From: Streptomyces monashensis
Lineage (GTDB): Bacteria > Actinomycetota > Actinomycetes > Streptomycetales > Streptomycetaceae
DNA length: 64,000 nt
Direction of reading: 5' to 3'
Assembly (NCBI RefSeq): GCF_001866665.1
Contig: NZ_MLYO01000072.1
Location: forward strand, 146,693 to 210,692
Shown here in pieces: positions 40,553 to 48,089 of this stretch. Below the pieces are notes generated by a model. That model worked only from the letters and a program-made list of their open reading frames with translations, searched no databases and had not been told where the DNA came from. Position numbers and translations under genes: made by a program. The number at the start of each line of letters is the position of its first letter. Position 1 is the stretch's first letter.

Positions 40553-41962
40553 TCAGGCGAGCGGTGCTCCGCTGCCCGCGAGGACCTCGGGGCGCAGCAG
40601 GCCGGCCAGCTGTTCGGCGGGCAGCAGGCCCTTCTCCAGCACGAGTTCGGCCACGCCGCGGCCCGTGACGAGGGCCTCCTTGGCGATGTCGGTCGCCGCC
40701 GTGTAGCCGATGTGCGGGTTGAGCGCCGTGACCAGGCCGATGGAGTTCTCGACGCTCGCGCGCAGCCGCTCGGTGTTGGCGGTGATGCCGTTCACGCAGC
40801 GCTCGGCCAGCGTCAGGCAGGCGCTCTGGAGATGCGTGATCGACTCGGACAGCGAGTGCAGGATGATCGGCTCGAAGGCGTTGAGCTGGAGCTGCCCGGC
40901 CTCGGCGGCCATCGTGATGGCGACGTCGTTGCCGATCACCTCGAAGGCGACCTGGTTGACCACCTCGGGAATGACCGGGTTGACCTTGCCCGGCATGATC
41001 GACGAACCGGCCTGGACGGGCGGCAGGTTGATCTCGCCGAGGCCCGCGCGCGGTCCGGACGACAGCAGCCGCAGGTCGTTGCAGCTCTTGGACAGCTTGA
41101 CCGCGATCCGCTTGAGCACGCCGGACATCTGGACGAAAGCGCCGCAGTCCTGGGTGGCCTCGACCAGGTTGGCCGCGGTGACCAGCGGCAGCCCGGTGAT
41201 CTCCGACAGGTGCCGGCGGGCGGCCTCGGCGTACCCGGGGGACGCGTTGAGGCCCGTGCCGATGGCCGTGGCGCCGAGGTTGATCTCGTGGATCAGCTCG
41301 ACGGCCTCGGCGAGACGGCTGCGGTCCTCCTCGATCATGACGGCATAGGCCGAGAACTCCTGCCCGAGCGTCATCGGCACGGCGTCCTGCAACTGTGTAC
41401 GGCCCATCTTGAGCACGTCACGGAACTCGACGGCCTTGCGGGCGAACGAGTCCTGCAGCACGGCCATGGCCTTGAGCAGTCCACGTACCGCGAGCACCGT
41501 CGCTATCTTGACGGCGGTCGGGTAGACGTCATTGGTTGACTGACCCAGGTTGACGTCCTCATTGGGGTGCAGATAGGTGTACTGGCCCTTCTCCCGCCCG
41601 AGCAGCTCCAGCGCCCGGTTGGCCACGACCTCGTTGGCGTTCATGTTGGTCGACGTGCCGGCGCCGCCCTGGATGACGTCGACGACGAACTGGTCGTGCA
41701 GCGCGCCCGCCCGGATCTCGCGGCAGGCGGCGACGATCGCCTCCGCCTTCTCGGGCGCCAGCAGCCCCAGCTCCTGGTTGGCCAGCGCGGCGGCCTCCTT
41801 GACGGCGGCCAGGGCGTCGATCAGATGCGGGTACGCGGAGATCGGCGTACCGGTGATGGGGAAGTTCTCGGTGGCCCGCAGGGTGTGCACACCCCAGTAG
41901 GCGTCGGCGGGTACGTCACGGTCGCCGAGCAGGTCGTGCTCGCTGCGAGTGGCGGCGGTCAT
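40553..41962 (-). CDS. aspA: Aspartate ammonia-lyase
   Basis: A 469-aa enzyme of the aspartase/fumarase superfamily, splitting aspartate to fumarate and ammonia. The signature GSSIMPGKVNP (319-329) contains the catalytic Ser loop. GAGTSTNMNANEV, NLGQSTNDVYPTA and TRTEDAQ-equivalent GRTQLQDAVPMTLGQEF match aspartase. The GSS loop and the aspartase-type neighbours favour aspartase over fumarase C. It follows asparaginase in the operon (44-nt gap), completing Asn to Asp to fumarate. Confidence 0.94.
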   Translation of the reverse strand: MTAATRSEHDLLGDRDVPADAYWGVHTLRATENFPITGTPISAYPHLIDALAAVKEAAALANQELGLLAPEKAEAIVAACREIRAGALHDQFVVDVIQGGAGTSTNMNANEVVANRALELLGREKGQYTYLHPNEDVNLGQSTNDVYPTAVKIATVLAVRGLLKAMAVLQDSFARKAVEFRDVLKMGRTQLQDAVPMTLGQEFSAYAVMIEEDRSRLAEAVELIHEINLGATAIGTGLNASPGYAEAARRHLSEITGLPLVTAANLVEATQDCGAFVQMSGVLKRIAVKLSKSCNDLRLLSSGPRAGLGEINLPPVQAGSSIMPGKVNPVIPEVVNQVAFEVIGNDVAITMAAEAGQLQLNAFEPIILHSLSESITHLQSACLTLAERCVNGITANTERLRASVENSIGLVTALNPHIGYTAATDIAKEALVTGRGVAELVLEKGLLPAEQLAGLLRPEVLAGSGAPLA

Positions 41963-42006
41963 GAGGGTACGGTCCTCTTTCTGAGGGTTTGAGAGTGTTC
42001 GGCGGA

Positions 42007-43023
42007 CTACGCGCAGGCGGTGAAAGGAACCGGGTCGAGGGCACGCACAACCCGCACCGACCCCACCGGCTCACCCCCACCCAGCAGCGGTTCGCCCGCG
42101 AACTCGGTGAGCAGCCCGGGATCGACACCCGCGCGCGCGAGCGCGGCCGCGGCGACCGGGATCCGTGCCCGGTTCGCCCCGTCGGCGATCTTCACGGCGA
42201 CGGCCCGGCCGTCCGGCAGCGCGGCGACCTGCACGCCCTCGAAGCCGTCCTTGGCGAGCAGCCCCGGCACGGCCCGCATCAGCGCGGCCACGTCACGGCC
42301 GGAGCCGGAGGCCATCTCGGCGTGCTCGCGCATCGCGGCGGCGACCTCGGCCTCCGGCGTGCCGGGCGCGGCCGAGGTGATCCGGGCGAGGGCGCGGGCG
42401 AGACCGTGCAGGGAGATGGAGAACAGCGGCGCCCCGCAGCCGTCAACGGTGACGCGGGCGACGCGCTGGCCGGTCAGGTCCTCGACGATCTCCTGGATCG
42501 CCTGCTGGAGCGGGTGCGCCGGGTCGAGGTAGTCCTCCAGCGTCCAGCCGTTGAGCTTGGCGGTCCACAGCATGGCCGCGTGCTTGCCGGAGCAGTTCTG
42601 CGCGAGCCGGGAGGGCAGCCGGCCCTCGCGGACCCAGGCGTCCCGGACGACCGGGTCGAACGGCATGTCGGGGACGTTGCGCAGGTCGTCCTCGGTGAGT
42701 CCGGCGAGTTCGAGGATGCGCCGGGTGCCGGCGAGGTGGCGCTCCTCGCCGGAGTGGCTCGCGGCGGCCAGCGAGAGCAGGTCGCCGTCGAGCGGCAGCC
42801 CGGCCCGCAGCATGGCCACGGCCTGGAGGGGCTTGACGGCCGAGCGCGGGTAGAAGGCGGCCTCGATGTCGCCGAGTTGGAACTCCACCCGGCCGTCGGC
42901 GCCGAGGACGACGACGGAGCCGTGGTGGATGCCCTCGACGACCCCGCCGCGGACGAGGTGGGCGACGGGAGCGTGGAGGGGTTCGCGGACGACGGGCGCG
43001 TCGGCGGGGGAACTGCTGTACAT
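42007..43023 (-). CDS. L-asparaginase (asparaginase II / PF06089 family)
   Basis: A 338-aa asparaginase of the Rhizobium etli-type family, hydrolysing Asn to Asp and ammonia. Family segments seen: FYPRSAVKPLQAVAML near residue 60, AAASHSGEERHL, LAQNCSGKHAAMLWT with the conserved Cys and Lys, DGCGAPLFSISLHGLARA and MASGSGRDVAALM. The start at ATG 43023 has AGGCAG upstream; ATG 43035 is an alternative. It sits 41 nt downstream of the permease gene and 44 nt before aspA, in the middle of the operon. Confidence 0.93.
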   Translation of the reverse strand: MYSSSPADAPVVREPLHAPVAHLVRGGVVEGIHHGSVVVLGADGRVEFQLGDIEAAFYPRSAVKPLQAVAMLRAGLPLDGDLLSLAAASHSGEERHLAGTRRILELAGLTEDDLRNVPDMPFDPVVRDAWVREGRLPSRLAQNCSGKHAAMLWTAKLNGWTLEDYLDPAHPLQQAIQEIVEDLTGQRVARVTVDGCGAPLFSISLHGLARALARITSAAPGTPEAEVAAAMREHAEMASGSGRDVAALMRAVPGLLAKDGFEGVQVAALPDGRAVAVKIADGANRARIPVAAAALARAGVDPGLLTEFAGEPLLGGGEPVGSVRVVRALDPVPFTACA

Positions 43024-43064
43024 CACTGCCTGCATCGATGGGTCGGGGCGGGCCGGTTCGCGGG

Positions 43065-44504
43065 TCACGCGTCGGCGCCGGTGGACGAGCGCGCTATGCG
43101 GCCGCGGATGGCGTACCAGCCCGCGACCAGCGCTGCGACGATCAGCGGCAGGCACAGCACGGTGGTGCGTCCGGCGCCGCCGTCGGCGTACATGAGGACC
43201 AGGACGGAGACGAGGAACGCCACCGTCACGATCTCGGTCCAGGGGGAGCCCGGCAGCCGGTAGGACGGCCGGGTCAGCTCGCCCTTCTGGGTCTTCCGCC
43301 AGAAGAGCGCGTGACAGATCATGATCATGCCCCAGGTCGCGAGGATGCCGATCGCCGCGAAGTTGAGGACGATCTCGAACGCGTCGGCGGGGACGACGTA
43401 GTTGAGGCCCACGCCGAGGACACAGATACCGCTGGTGAGCAGGATCCCGCCGTACGGGACCTGGCTGCGGCTCATCTTCGCGGTGAACTTCGGCGCCGAG
43501 CCGCTCATGGCCATGGAGCGCAGGATGCGGCCGGTGGAGTACAGGCCGGAGTTGAGCGAGGACATGGCCGCCGTGAGGACGACGAGGTTCATCACGCCGC
43601 CGGCCGCCGGGACGCCGATGTGGGACAGGACCGTCACGAAGGGGCTCTCGCCGGACTTGTACACGTTCCAGGGCAGCAGCATCGAGAGCAGGACGACGGA
43701 GCCGACGTAGAACAGGCCCACGCGCCACATGATCGAGTTGATCGCCTTCGGCATGATCTTCTCGGGGTTCTCGGTCTCACCGGCGGCCACGCCGACCAGT
43801 TCGACGGAGGCGTAGGCGAAGACGACGCCCTGGATGATCAGCAGCATGGGCAGCAGGCCGTTGGGGAAGATGCCGCCGTTGTCGGTGATCAGGGACGGGC
43901 CGGGCTGGTGGCCGTCGACCGGGTGCTGGGTGACCAGCAGGAAGATGCCGATGCACATGAAGATCACCAGCGCGCTGACCTTGACGATCGCGAACCAGAA
44001 CTCCAGTTCGCCGAAGATCTTGACCGAGATCAGATTGACGGTCAACACGACGGCGAGGGCGATCAATGCGATCAACCATTGAGGGATGTCCGAGAACATG
44101 CCCCAGTAGTGGGTGTACGTGGCGACCGCGGTGATGTCGGCGATACCGGTGGTGGCCCAGTTCAGGAAGTACATCCAGCCGGCGGTGTACGCGCCCTTCT
44201 CCCCCAGGAACTCCCGGGCGTACGACACGAAGGCACCGGAGGACGGGCGGTACAGGACGAGCTCGCCGAGGGCGCGCACGACCAGGAAGGCGAAGACGCC
44301 GCAGACGGCGTACGCGATGAACAGGGAGGGGCCGGCGTCGGCGAGCCTGCCGCCCGCGCCGAGGAAGAGGCCGGTGCCGATGGCTCCGCCGATGGCGATC
44401 ATGTTGACGTGCCGGTGCTTCAGGCCTTTGCTGTAGCCGGCGTCTCCGGCGTCGACATGGCCGGACGAGGGGCGCGTCTCGTCTTTGAGGTGCTGCTCGC
44501 TCAC
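43065..44504 (-). CDS. ansP: Amino-acid permease, asparagine type (AnsP-like, APC family)
   Basis: A 479-aa APC-family transporter with 12 predicted helices. The consensus first helix VNMIAIGGAIGTGLFLGAGGRLADAGPS, the RALGELVLYRPSSGAFVSYARE loop and the GETENPEKIMPKAINSI motif are typical of the GABA/asparagine permease group. Asparagine as substrate is inferred from operon neighbours (asparaginase, aspartase). The start overlaps the regulator stop by 4 nt (43065-44504 against 44501), so it is translationally coupled. Confidence 0.88.
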   Translation of the reverse strand: MSEQHLKDETRPSSGHVDAGDAGYSKGLKHRHVNMIAIGGAIGTGLFLGAGGRLADAGPSLFIAYAVCGVFAFLVVRALGELVLYRPSSGAFVSYAREFLGEKGAYTAGWMYFLNWATTGIADITAVATYTHYWGMFSDIPQWLIALIALAVVLTVNLISVKIFGELEFWFAIVKVSALVIFMCIGIFLLVTQHPVDGHQPGPSLITDNGGIFPNGLLPMLLIIQGVVFAYASVELVGVAAGETENPEKIMPKAINSIMWRVGLFYVGSVVLLSMLLPWNVYKSGESPFVTVLSHIGVPAAGGVMNLVVLTAAMSSLNSGLYSTGRILRSMAMSGSAPKFTAKMSRSQVPYGGILLTSGICVLGVGLNYVVPADAFEIVLNFAAIGILATWGMIMICHALFWRKTQKGELTRPSYRLPGSPWTEIVTVAFLVSVLVLMYADGGAGRTTVLCLPLIVAALVAGWYAIRGRIARSSTGADA

Positions 44505-45235
44505 GCCTCGGGTCCGCCTTCCGTGGGGAGGTCGTCCGTCCGCTGGGGACGCACGATGTCGGTGAGGGTCGTCTCGACGCGGTCCAGGTGGTGGCTCATG
44601 GCCTCCACCGCGTCGGGTTCGGAACCGTCGATCAGCGCTTCGACGATCTCCCGGTGCTCGCGGTTGGACTGTTCACGGCGGCCGCCCAGTTCGTTGAGGA
44701 AGGCCGACTGACGCGCCAGTGCGTCGCGGATCTCCTCGATGACCCGGCGGAAGACCGGGTTCTGGGCGGCCTCGGCCACGGCGAGGTGGAAGAGGGTGTC
44801 CATCGCGACCCACGCGGTGGTGTCCGTCTCCCGCTCCATACGCTCGAGCAGGTGCGCCAGGTGGTCCAGGTCCTCGGGCGTACGGCGCAGGGCCGCGTAC
44901 CCGGCGACCGGGATCTCGATGTGCCGGCGCACCTCGAGCAGGTCGCTGGCCGCGTAGTCGCCGAAGGTGGGGTCCTCGACGGCGTCCGCGACGACGAAGG
45001 TGCCCTTGCCGGTCCGGGAGACCGTGAGGCCCATCGTCTGCAGGGCGCGCAGCGCCTCGCGCAGCACGGGCCGCGACACCTCGAGGGTGCGGCACAGCTC
45101 GGCCTCGGAGGGGAGCTTGTCGCCGATGGCGTAGTCGCCGCGTTCGATGGCGCCGCGGAGGTGGCCGAGAACAGCTTCCATGGCGCTCACGCGCCGGGGA
45201 CTCCGACCACCTGTCTGGCTGTCTGACAGGTTCAC
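44501..45235 (-). CDS. FadR/FCD-type GntR regulator of the amide operon
   Basis: GntR-family regulator with an N-terminal winged helix (AVLGHLRGAIERGDYAIGDKLPSEAELCRTLEVSRPVLREALRAL) and an all-helical FCD domain (about 95-235). The FCD domain carries the expected metal/ligand residues (DLLEVRRHIEIPVAGYAA, FHLAVAEAAQNPVF, EHREIVEALIDG). As annotated from GTG 45235 it is 244 aa, but codons 2-9 coincide with an inverted repeat, so the real start may be GTG 45187 or ATG 45181. It leads the Asn/Gln operon and probably represses it until an amino-acid-related ligand binds. Confidence 0.9.
   Translation of the reverse strand: MNLSDSQTGGRSPRRVSAMEAVLGHLRGAIERGDYAIGDKLPSEAELCRTLEVSRPVLREALRALQTMGLTVSRTGKGTFVVADAVEDPTFGDYAASDLLEVRRHIEIPVAGYAALRRTPEDLDHLAHLLERMERETDTTAWVAMDTLFHLAVAEAAQNPVFRRVIEEIRDALARQSAFLNELGGRREQSNREHREIVEALIDGSEPDAVEAMSHHLDRVETTLTDIVRPQRTDDLPTEGGPEA
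45209..45231. promoter_or_regulatory. Candidate GntR operator at the regulator's own 5' end
   Basis: ACCTGTC (45209-45215) and GACAGGT (45225-45231) form a 7-bp inverted repeat with a 9-nt spacer containing a further GTCTGACAG-like repeat. It overlaps the annotated start of the FadR-type gene and probably mediates autoregulation. Confidence 0.55.
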
Positions 45236-45294
45236 GAGTGACGATCCTGCGGGTTGCCCGCAGGGGCTGTCAAGACATCCGGTAAGGGAACATT

Positions 45295-45335
45295 CACGGG
45301 GTGCGGCGCCTGAAAACAGGCATCCGCACCCCGTG
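45295..45335 (-). terminator. Nested hairpin after uppP
   Basis: CACGGGGTGCGG (45295-45306) pairs perfectly over 12 bp with CCGCACCCCGTG (45324-45335). Inside, GCCTG AAAA CAGGC forms a second hairpin. It lies 30 nt downstream of the uppP stop and ahead of the amide operon, as a terminator isolating the two. Confidence 0.8.
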
Positions 45336-45365
45336 GGTGATCAGCGATCTCCGGTCGGTCTTCGG

Positions 45366-46202
45366 TCAGGCGCTGAGCACACCCGCGCCGAGCAGGCCGA
45401 GCAGGCCGACGCCGATCACGATGCGGTAGATCACGAAGGCGTTGAAGGAGTGCTTGGCGACGAACTTCAGCAGCCAGGCGATGGAGGCGTAGGCGACCAC
45501 GAAGGACACGATGGTGCCGACGGCCAGCGGGGCCGCGCCCACCCCGGCGCCGAGGGCGTCCTTCAGTTCGTAGATGCCGGCGCCGGTCAGGGCCGGGATG
45601 CCGAGGAAGAACGACAGCCGGGTGGCGGCCACGCGGTCGAGGTCCAGGATGAGCGCGGTGGACATGGTGGCGCCGGAGCGGGAGAAGCCGGGGAAGAGCA
45701 GGGCGAGGATCTGCGAGCAGCCGACCCACATGGCGTCCTTGAACGAGGTGTCGTCCTCGCCGCGCTTGTGCCGTCCCATCTGGTCGGCCGCCCACATCAC
45801 GCCGGAGCCGACGATCAGCGAGCCGGCCACCACCCACAGCGAGCCGAGCGCGCCGTCGATCAGCGGCTTGGCGGCCAGACCCACCAGGACGATCGGGATG
45901 GTGGCGGCGATGACCCACCAGGCGAACTTGTAGTCGTGGTGGTAGCGCTCCTCGCGGTTGGTCAGACCGCGGAACCAGGCGGAGACGATCCGCTTGATGT
46001 CCTTGAAGAAGTACACGAGCACGGCGGCGATGGCTCCGACCTGGATGACGGCGGAGAAGCCGACGACGGACTTGTCGTCGACGGGGATGTTCATGAGCCC
46101 CTCGGTGATCTTCAGGTGACCGGTGGAGGACACCGGAAGGAACTCGGTCACCCCCTCGACGACTCCGAGGACGACGGCCTGACCGACGGAGATGGCGCTC
46201 AT
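45366..46202 (-). CDS. uppP: Undecaprenyl-diphosphatase
   Basis: A 278-aa membrane enzyme (BacA/UppP) that recycles undecaprenyl diphosphate to the monophosphate carrier for cell-wall synthesis; overexpression gives bacitracin resistance. Both family signatures are present: the EGVTEFLPVSSTGHL segment near residue 17 and PGFSRSGATMSTAL near residue 170. About eight helices. The ATG at 46202 starts MSAISVGQAVVLGV; the longer frame upstream is non-coding in appearance. A terminator hairpin follows. Confidence 0.95.
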   Translation of the reverse strand: MSAISVGQAVVLGVVEGVTEFLPVSSTGHLKITEGLMNIPVDDKSVVGFSAVIQVGAIAAVLVYFFKDIKRIVSAWFRGLTNREERYHHDYKFAWWVIAATIPIVLVGLAAKPLIDGALGSLWVVAGSLIVGSGVMWAADQMGRHKRGEDDTSFKDAMWVGCSQILALLFPGFSRSGATMSTALILDLDRVAATRLSFFLGIPALTGAGIYELKDALGAGVGAAPLAVGTIVSFVVAYASIAWLLKFVAKHSFNAFVIYRIVIGVGLLGLLGAGVLSA

Positions 46203-46287
46203 GGGATCCAGTTCTGGGAAAGAGGAGGGAAAGACCGGGTCGACATTTCTGTAGACAGTCTTACTATGCCCGACCGTAGGGCAAGAG

Positions 46288-46662
46288 CTAGGCAAACAGC
46301 ACGCCGGCGAGGGCGAACCCCGCGAACGCCGCCGCGACCCCGGCCGCCACGCTCGCGACGACGTTGACGGCAGCGTAGAGGCCCGAACCGGCCTCGGTCA
46401 GCCGCAGGGTCTCGTACGAGAAGGTCGAGTACGTCGTCAGCGCCCCGCACAACCCGACACCCAGGAGAAGTTGCAGGTGAGAGCCTTCGGCACCGGTGGA
46501 CACGGCACCCGCGAGCGTCCCGAGGACCAGGCTTCCGGAGACGTTGACGACGAACGTACCCCAGGGGAAGACCGAGTCGTGGCGGGCCTGTACGGCGCGG
46601 TCGGCGAGGTAGCGCAGGGGCGCGCCGACCACGGCCCCCGCGATCACCAGGAGCCAGTTCAC
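46288..46662 (-). CDS. crcB: Fluoride channel subunit FluC/CrcB (first copy)
   Basis: A 124-aa protein with four helices, the fluoride-specific Fluc channel. GAPLRYLADRAVQ and PWGTFVVNVSGSLVLGTLAG carry the conserved Arg and the Asn lining the pore. The TTYSTFSYET segment holds the central Na-site and Phe-box residues. It lies downstream of DUF190 and a second crcB in one operon; two unequal copies suggest a heterodimeric channel as in some actinobacteria and firmicutes. Confidence 0.93.
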   Translation of the reverse strand: MNWLLVIAGAVVGAPLRYLADRAVQARHDSVFPWGTFVVNVSGSLVLGTLAGAVSTGAEGSHLQLLLGVGLCGALTTYSTFSYETLRLTEAGSGLYAAVNVVASVAAGVAAAFAGFALAGVLFA

Positions 46663-46692
46663 GACGAACTCTTACCTTCCGTGTCTCCTGTG

Positions 46693-47037
46693 TCAGGACC
46701 CGGCTCGTCCCACGTACCGCACGACCTCGCACGCGTCCAGCGTCACCAGCCCCTCGTGGACCAGTTCGTCGAGCTGGGGCAGGAACGCCCGCACCCGCTC
46801 CTCGGTGTCGACGACGACCACCGCGACCGGCAGGTCCTCGCTCAGGGACAGCAACCGGGAGGTGTGGATGCGGGAGGAGGCGCCGAAGCCCTCGATGCCG
46901 CGGAAGGCGCTCGCCCCGGCGAGCCCGGCCGCGTGGGCGCGGTGCACGATCTCGGAGTACAGGGGCTTGTGGTGCCAGGTGTCGTCCTCGCCGATGTAGA
47001 CGGTCAGTCTGAGGGCCCGGCCGCTGAGCGACGTCAT
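46693..47037 (-). CDS. DUF190 family protein
   Basis: A 114-aa PII-like small protein. LRLTVYIGEDDTWHHKPLYSEIVHRAHAAGLAGASAFRGIEGFG is the typical DUF190 start, followed by VAVVVVDTEERVRAFLPQLDELV. These proteins often sit beside crcB genes; the fold resembles the signalling PII proteins, so a regulatory role on fluoride export is plausible but unproven. The ATG at 47037 has GGGAGG upstream and overlaps the stop of the second crcB by 4 nt. Confidence 0.9.
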   Translation of the reverse strand: MTSLSGRALRLTVYIGEDDTWHHKPLYSEIVHRAHAAGLAGASAFRGIEGFGASSRIHTSRLLSLSEDLPVAVVVVDTEERVRAFLPQLDELVHEGLVTLDACEVVRYVGRAGS

Positions 47038-47495
47038 CGTTGCCTCCCGAGCAGCAGCCGGCGGGCCGCGACCAAACCCAGCCACACCGCCGTGAGTGCC
47101 GCGCACAGGGTCCCGGCGAGATAGGCGAGCCCGGCGCCCGGGCGGCCGGCCTCGACCAGCCCGCGGATGTCGACGGCGTAGGTGGAGAAGGTGGTGAAGC
47201 CGCCGAGGACACCGGCGCCGAAGAAGGGGCGCACCAGGCGGTGGGCGGCCCACACGTCGGTGATGAGCACCATGAACACGCCGATCACGGCGCAGCCGAT
47301 GACATTGGTCCAGAAGGTGGCCCAGGGGAAGGAGCCCGGGGGCGTGGGCAGGGCGAGGGCGAGACCGTAGCGGGCGCAGGCGCCGAGGGCCCCGCCGACG
47401 GCGACCACGGCGACGATCGGTGCCTGCCCGCGCCACTCGGGCCTGCGCCGCGCCGCCGCAGGGACACGGATGCTCTCGGCTTCGGGGGCTGTCAT
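47034..47495 (-). CDS. crcB: Fluoride channel subunit FluC/CrcB (second copy)
   Basis: A 153-aa Fluc-type channel subunit with a 30-residue charged N-terminal extension before the first helix. Core motifs GGALGACARYGLALAL, FPWATFWTNVIGCAVIGVF and GFTTFSTYAVDI are conserved, with Arg and Asn in place. The ATG at 47495 has AGGAGG 9 nt upstream. It is the first gene of the three-gene cluster. No fluoride riboswitch was recognised upstream. Confidence 0.93.
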   Translation of the reverse strand: MTAPEAESIRVPAAARRRPEWRGQAPIVAVVAVGGALGACARYGLALALPTPPGSFPWATFWTNVIGCAVIGVFMVLITDVWAAHRLVRPFFGAGVLGGFTTFSTYAVDIRGLVEAGRPGAGLAYLAGTLCAALTAVWLGLVAARRLLLGRQR

Positions 47496-47609
47496 GCGCT
47501 CGCGCCTCCTGTTCGGCCTGCCCCGCGACGGGTGATCACGACCGGACACCAGCGTACCGCCGCCCCGGCGGGCGGGGGCGGCGCGCGGATCCGCTCCCGG
47601 GGCCGGAGC

Positions 47610-47897
47610 TCACCAGCCCTTCTCGAAGACGCGGGCGACCTCGGCGATGCGGATCTCGTCGCGCCGGTAGCAGACGCGGCAGCGCACGCGGCGGGTGCGC
47701 AGCAGGCCGAGGCGGGTGAGGAAGTCGAGGTGGGCGCGGGCCGTGCGGGGCGGGACGCCCAGTTTGACGGCCACGGCCCGCGCGGTGACACCCGTCTCGG
47801 CGAGGTCGCCGCTCCCGCGGGCCGGGAAGTGGGCCGCGGGGTCCTTGAGCCACTCCAGGATGGTGTGCCGTATCCGGCCCGAGGGTGCTCCCGCCAT
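47610..47897 (-). CDS. Small winged-helix (ArsR-like) transcriptional regulator
   Basis: A 95-aa protein made almost entirely of a winged helix: IRHTILEWLKDPAAHFP, then VTARAVAVKLGVPPRTARAHLDFLTRLGLLR and a wing with two Cys (RRVRCRVCYRRDEIRI). The N-terminal HTILEWLKDP segment fits an ArsR-type group common in Streptomyces. The cysteines in the wing might sense metal or thiol stress, which is speculation. GGAGGG precedes ATG 47897. It stands alone, between the crcB cluster and the galactan locus. Confidence 0.78.
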   Translation of the reverse strand: MAGAPSGRIRHTILEWLKDPAAHFPARGSGDLAETGVTARAVAVKLGVPPRTARAHLDFLTRLGLLRTRRVRCRVCYRRDEIRIAEVARVFEKGW

Positions 47898-48089
47898 CCG
47901 TCCGCCCTCCGTCGCCGCCTCCTCGTACGCAGTGTTCCCACTGTGGCCCGGGCGACGCCGCCGCGCGCGGCACTCGACGGCCGTTGTCCGGTACGGAACG
48001 GGCATGCGGCCGAGGAGTAACGGGCCCGGGCCGTGTGCGACGACGGGGGCCCGGCCGCCCCATACGGCCGGACCCCCTGCGGCGGTGGT

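Noticed and set aside
42007..43728. N-terminal extension of asparaginase
   Set aside because: The extra 235 codons are antisense-like shadow of the permease gene; the conserved protein begins near 43023-43035.
47496..47610. Fluoride riboswitch before the crcB cluster
   Set aside because: The conserved segments of the crcB motif RNA were looked for upstream of 47495 and not found.
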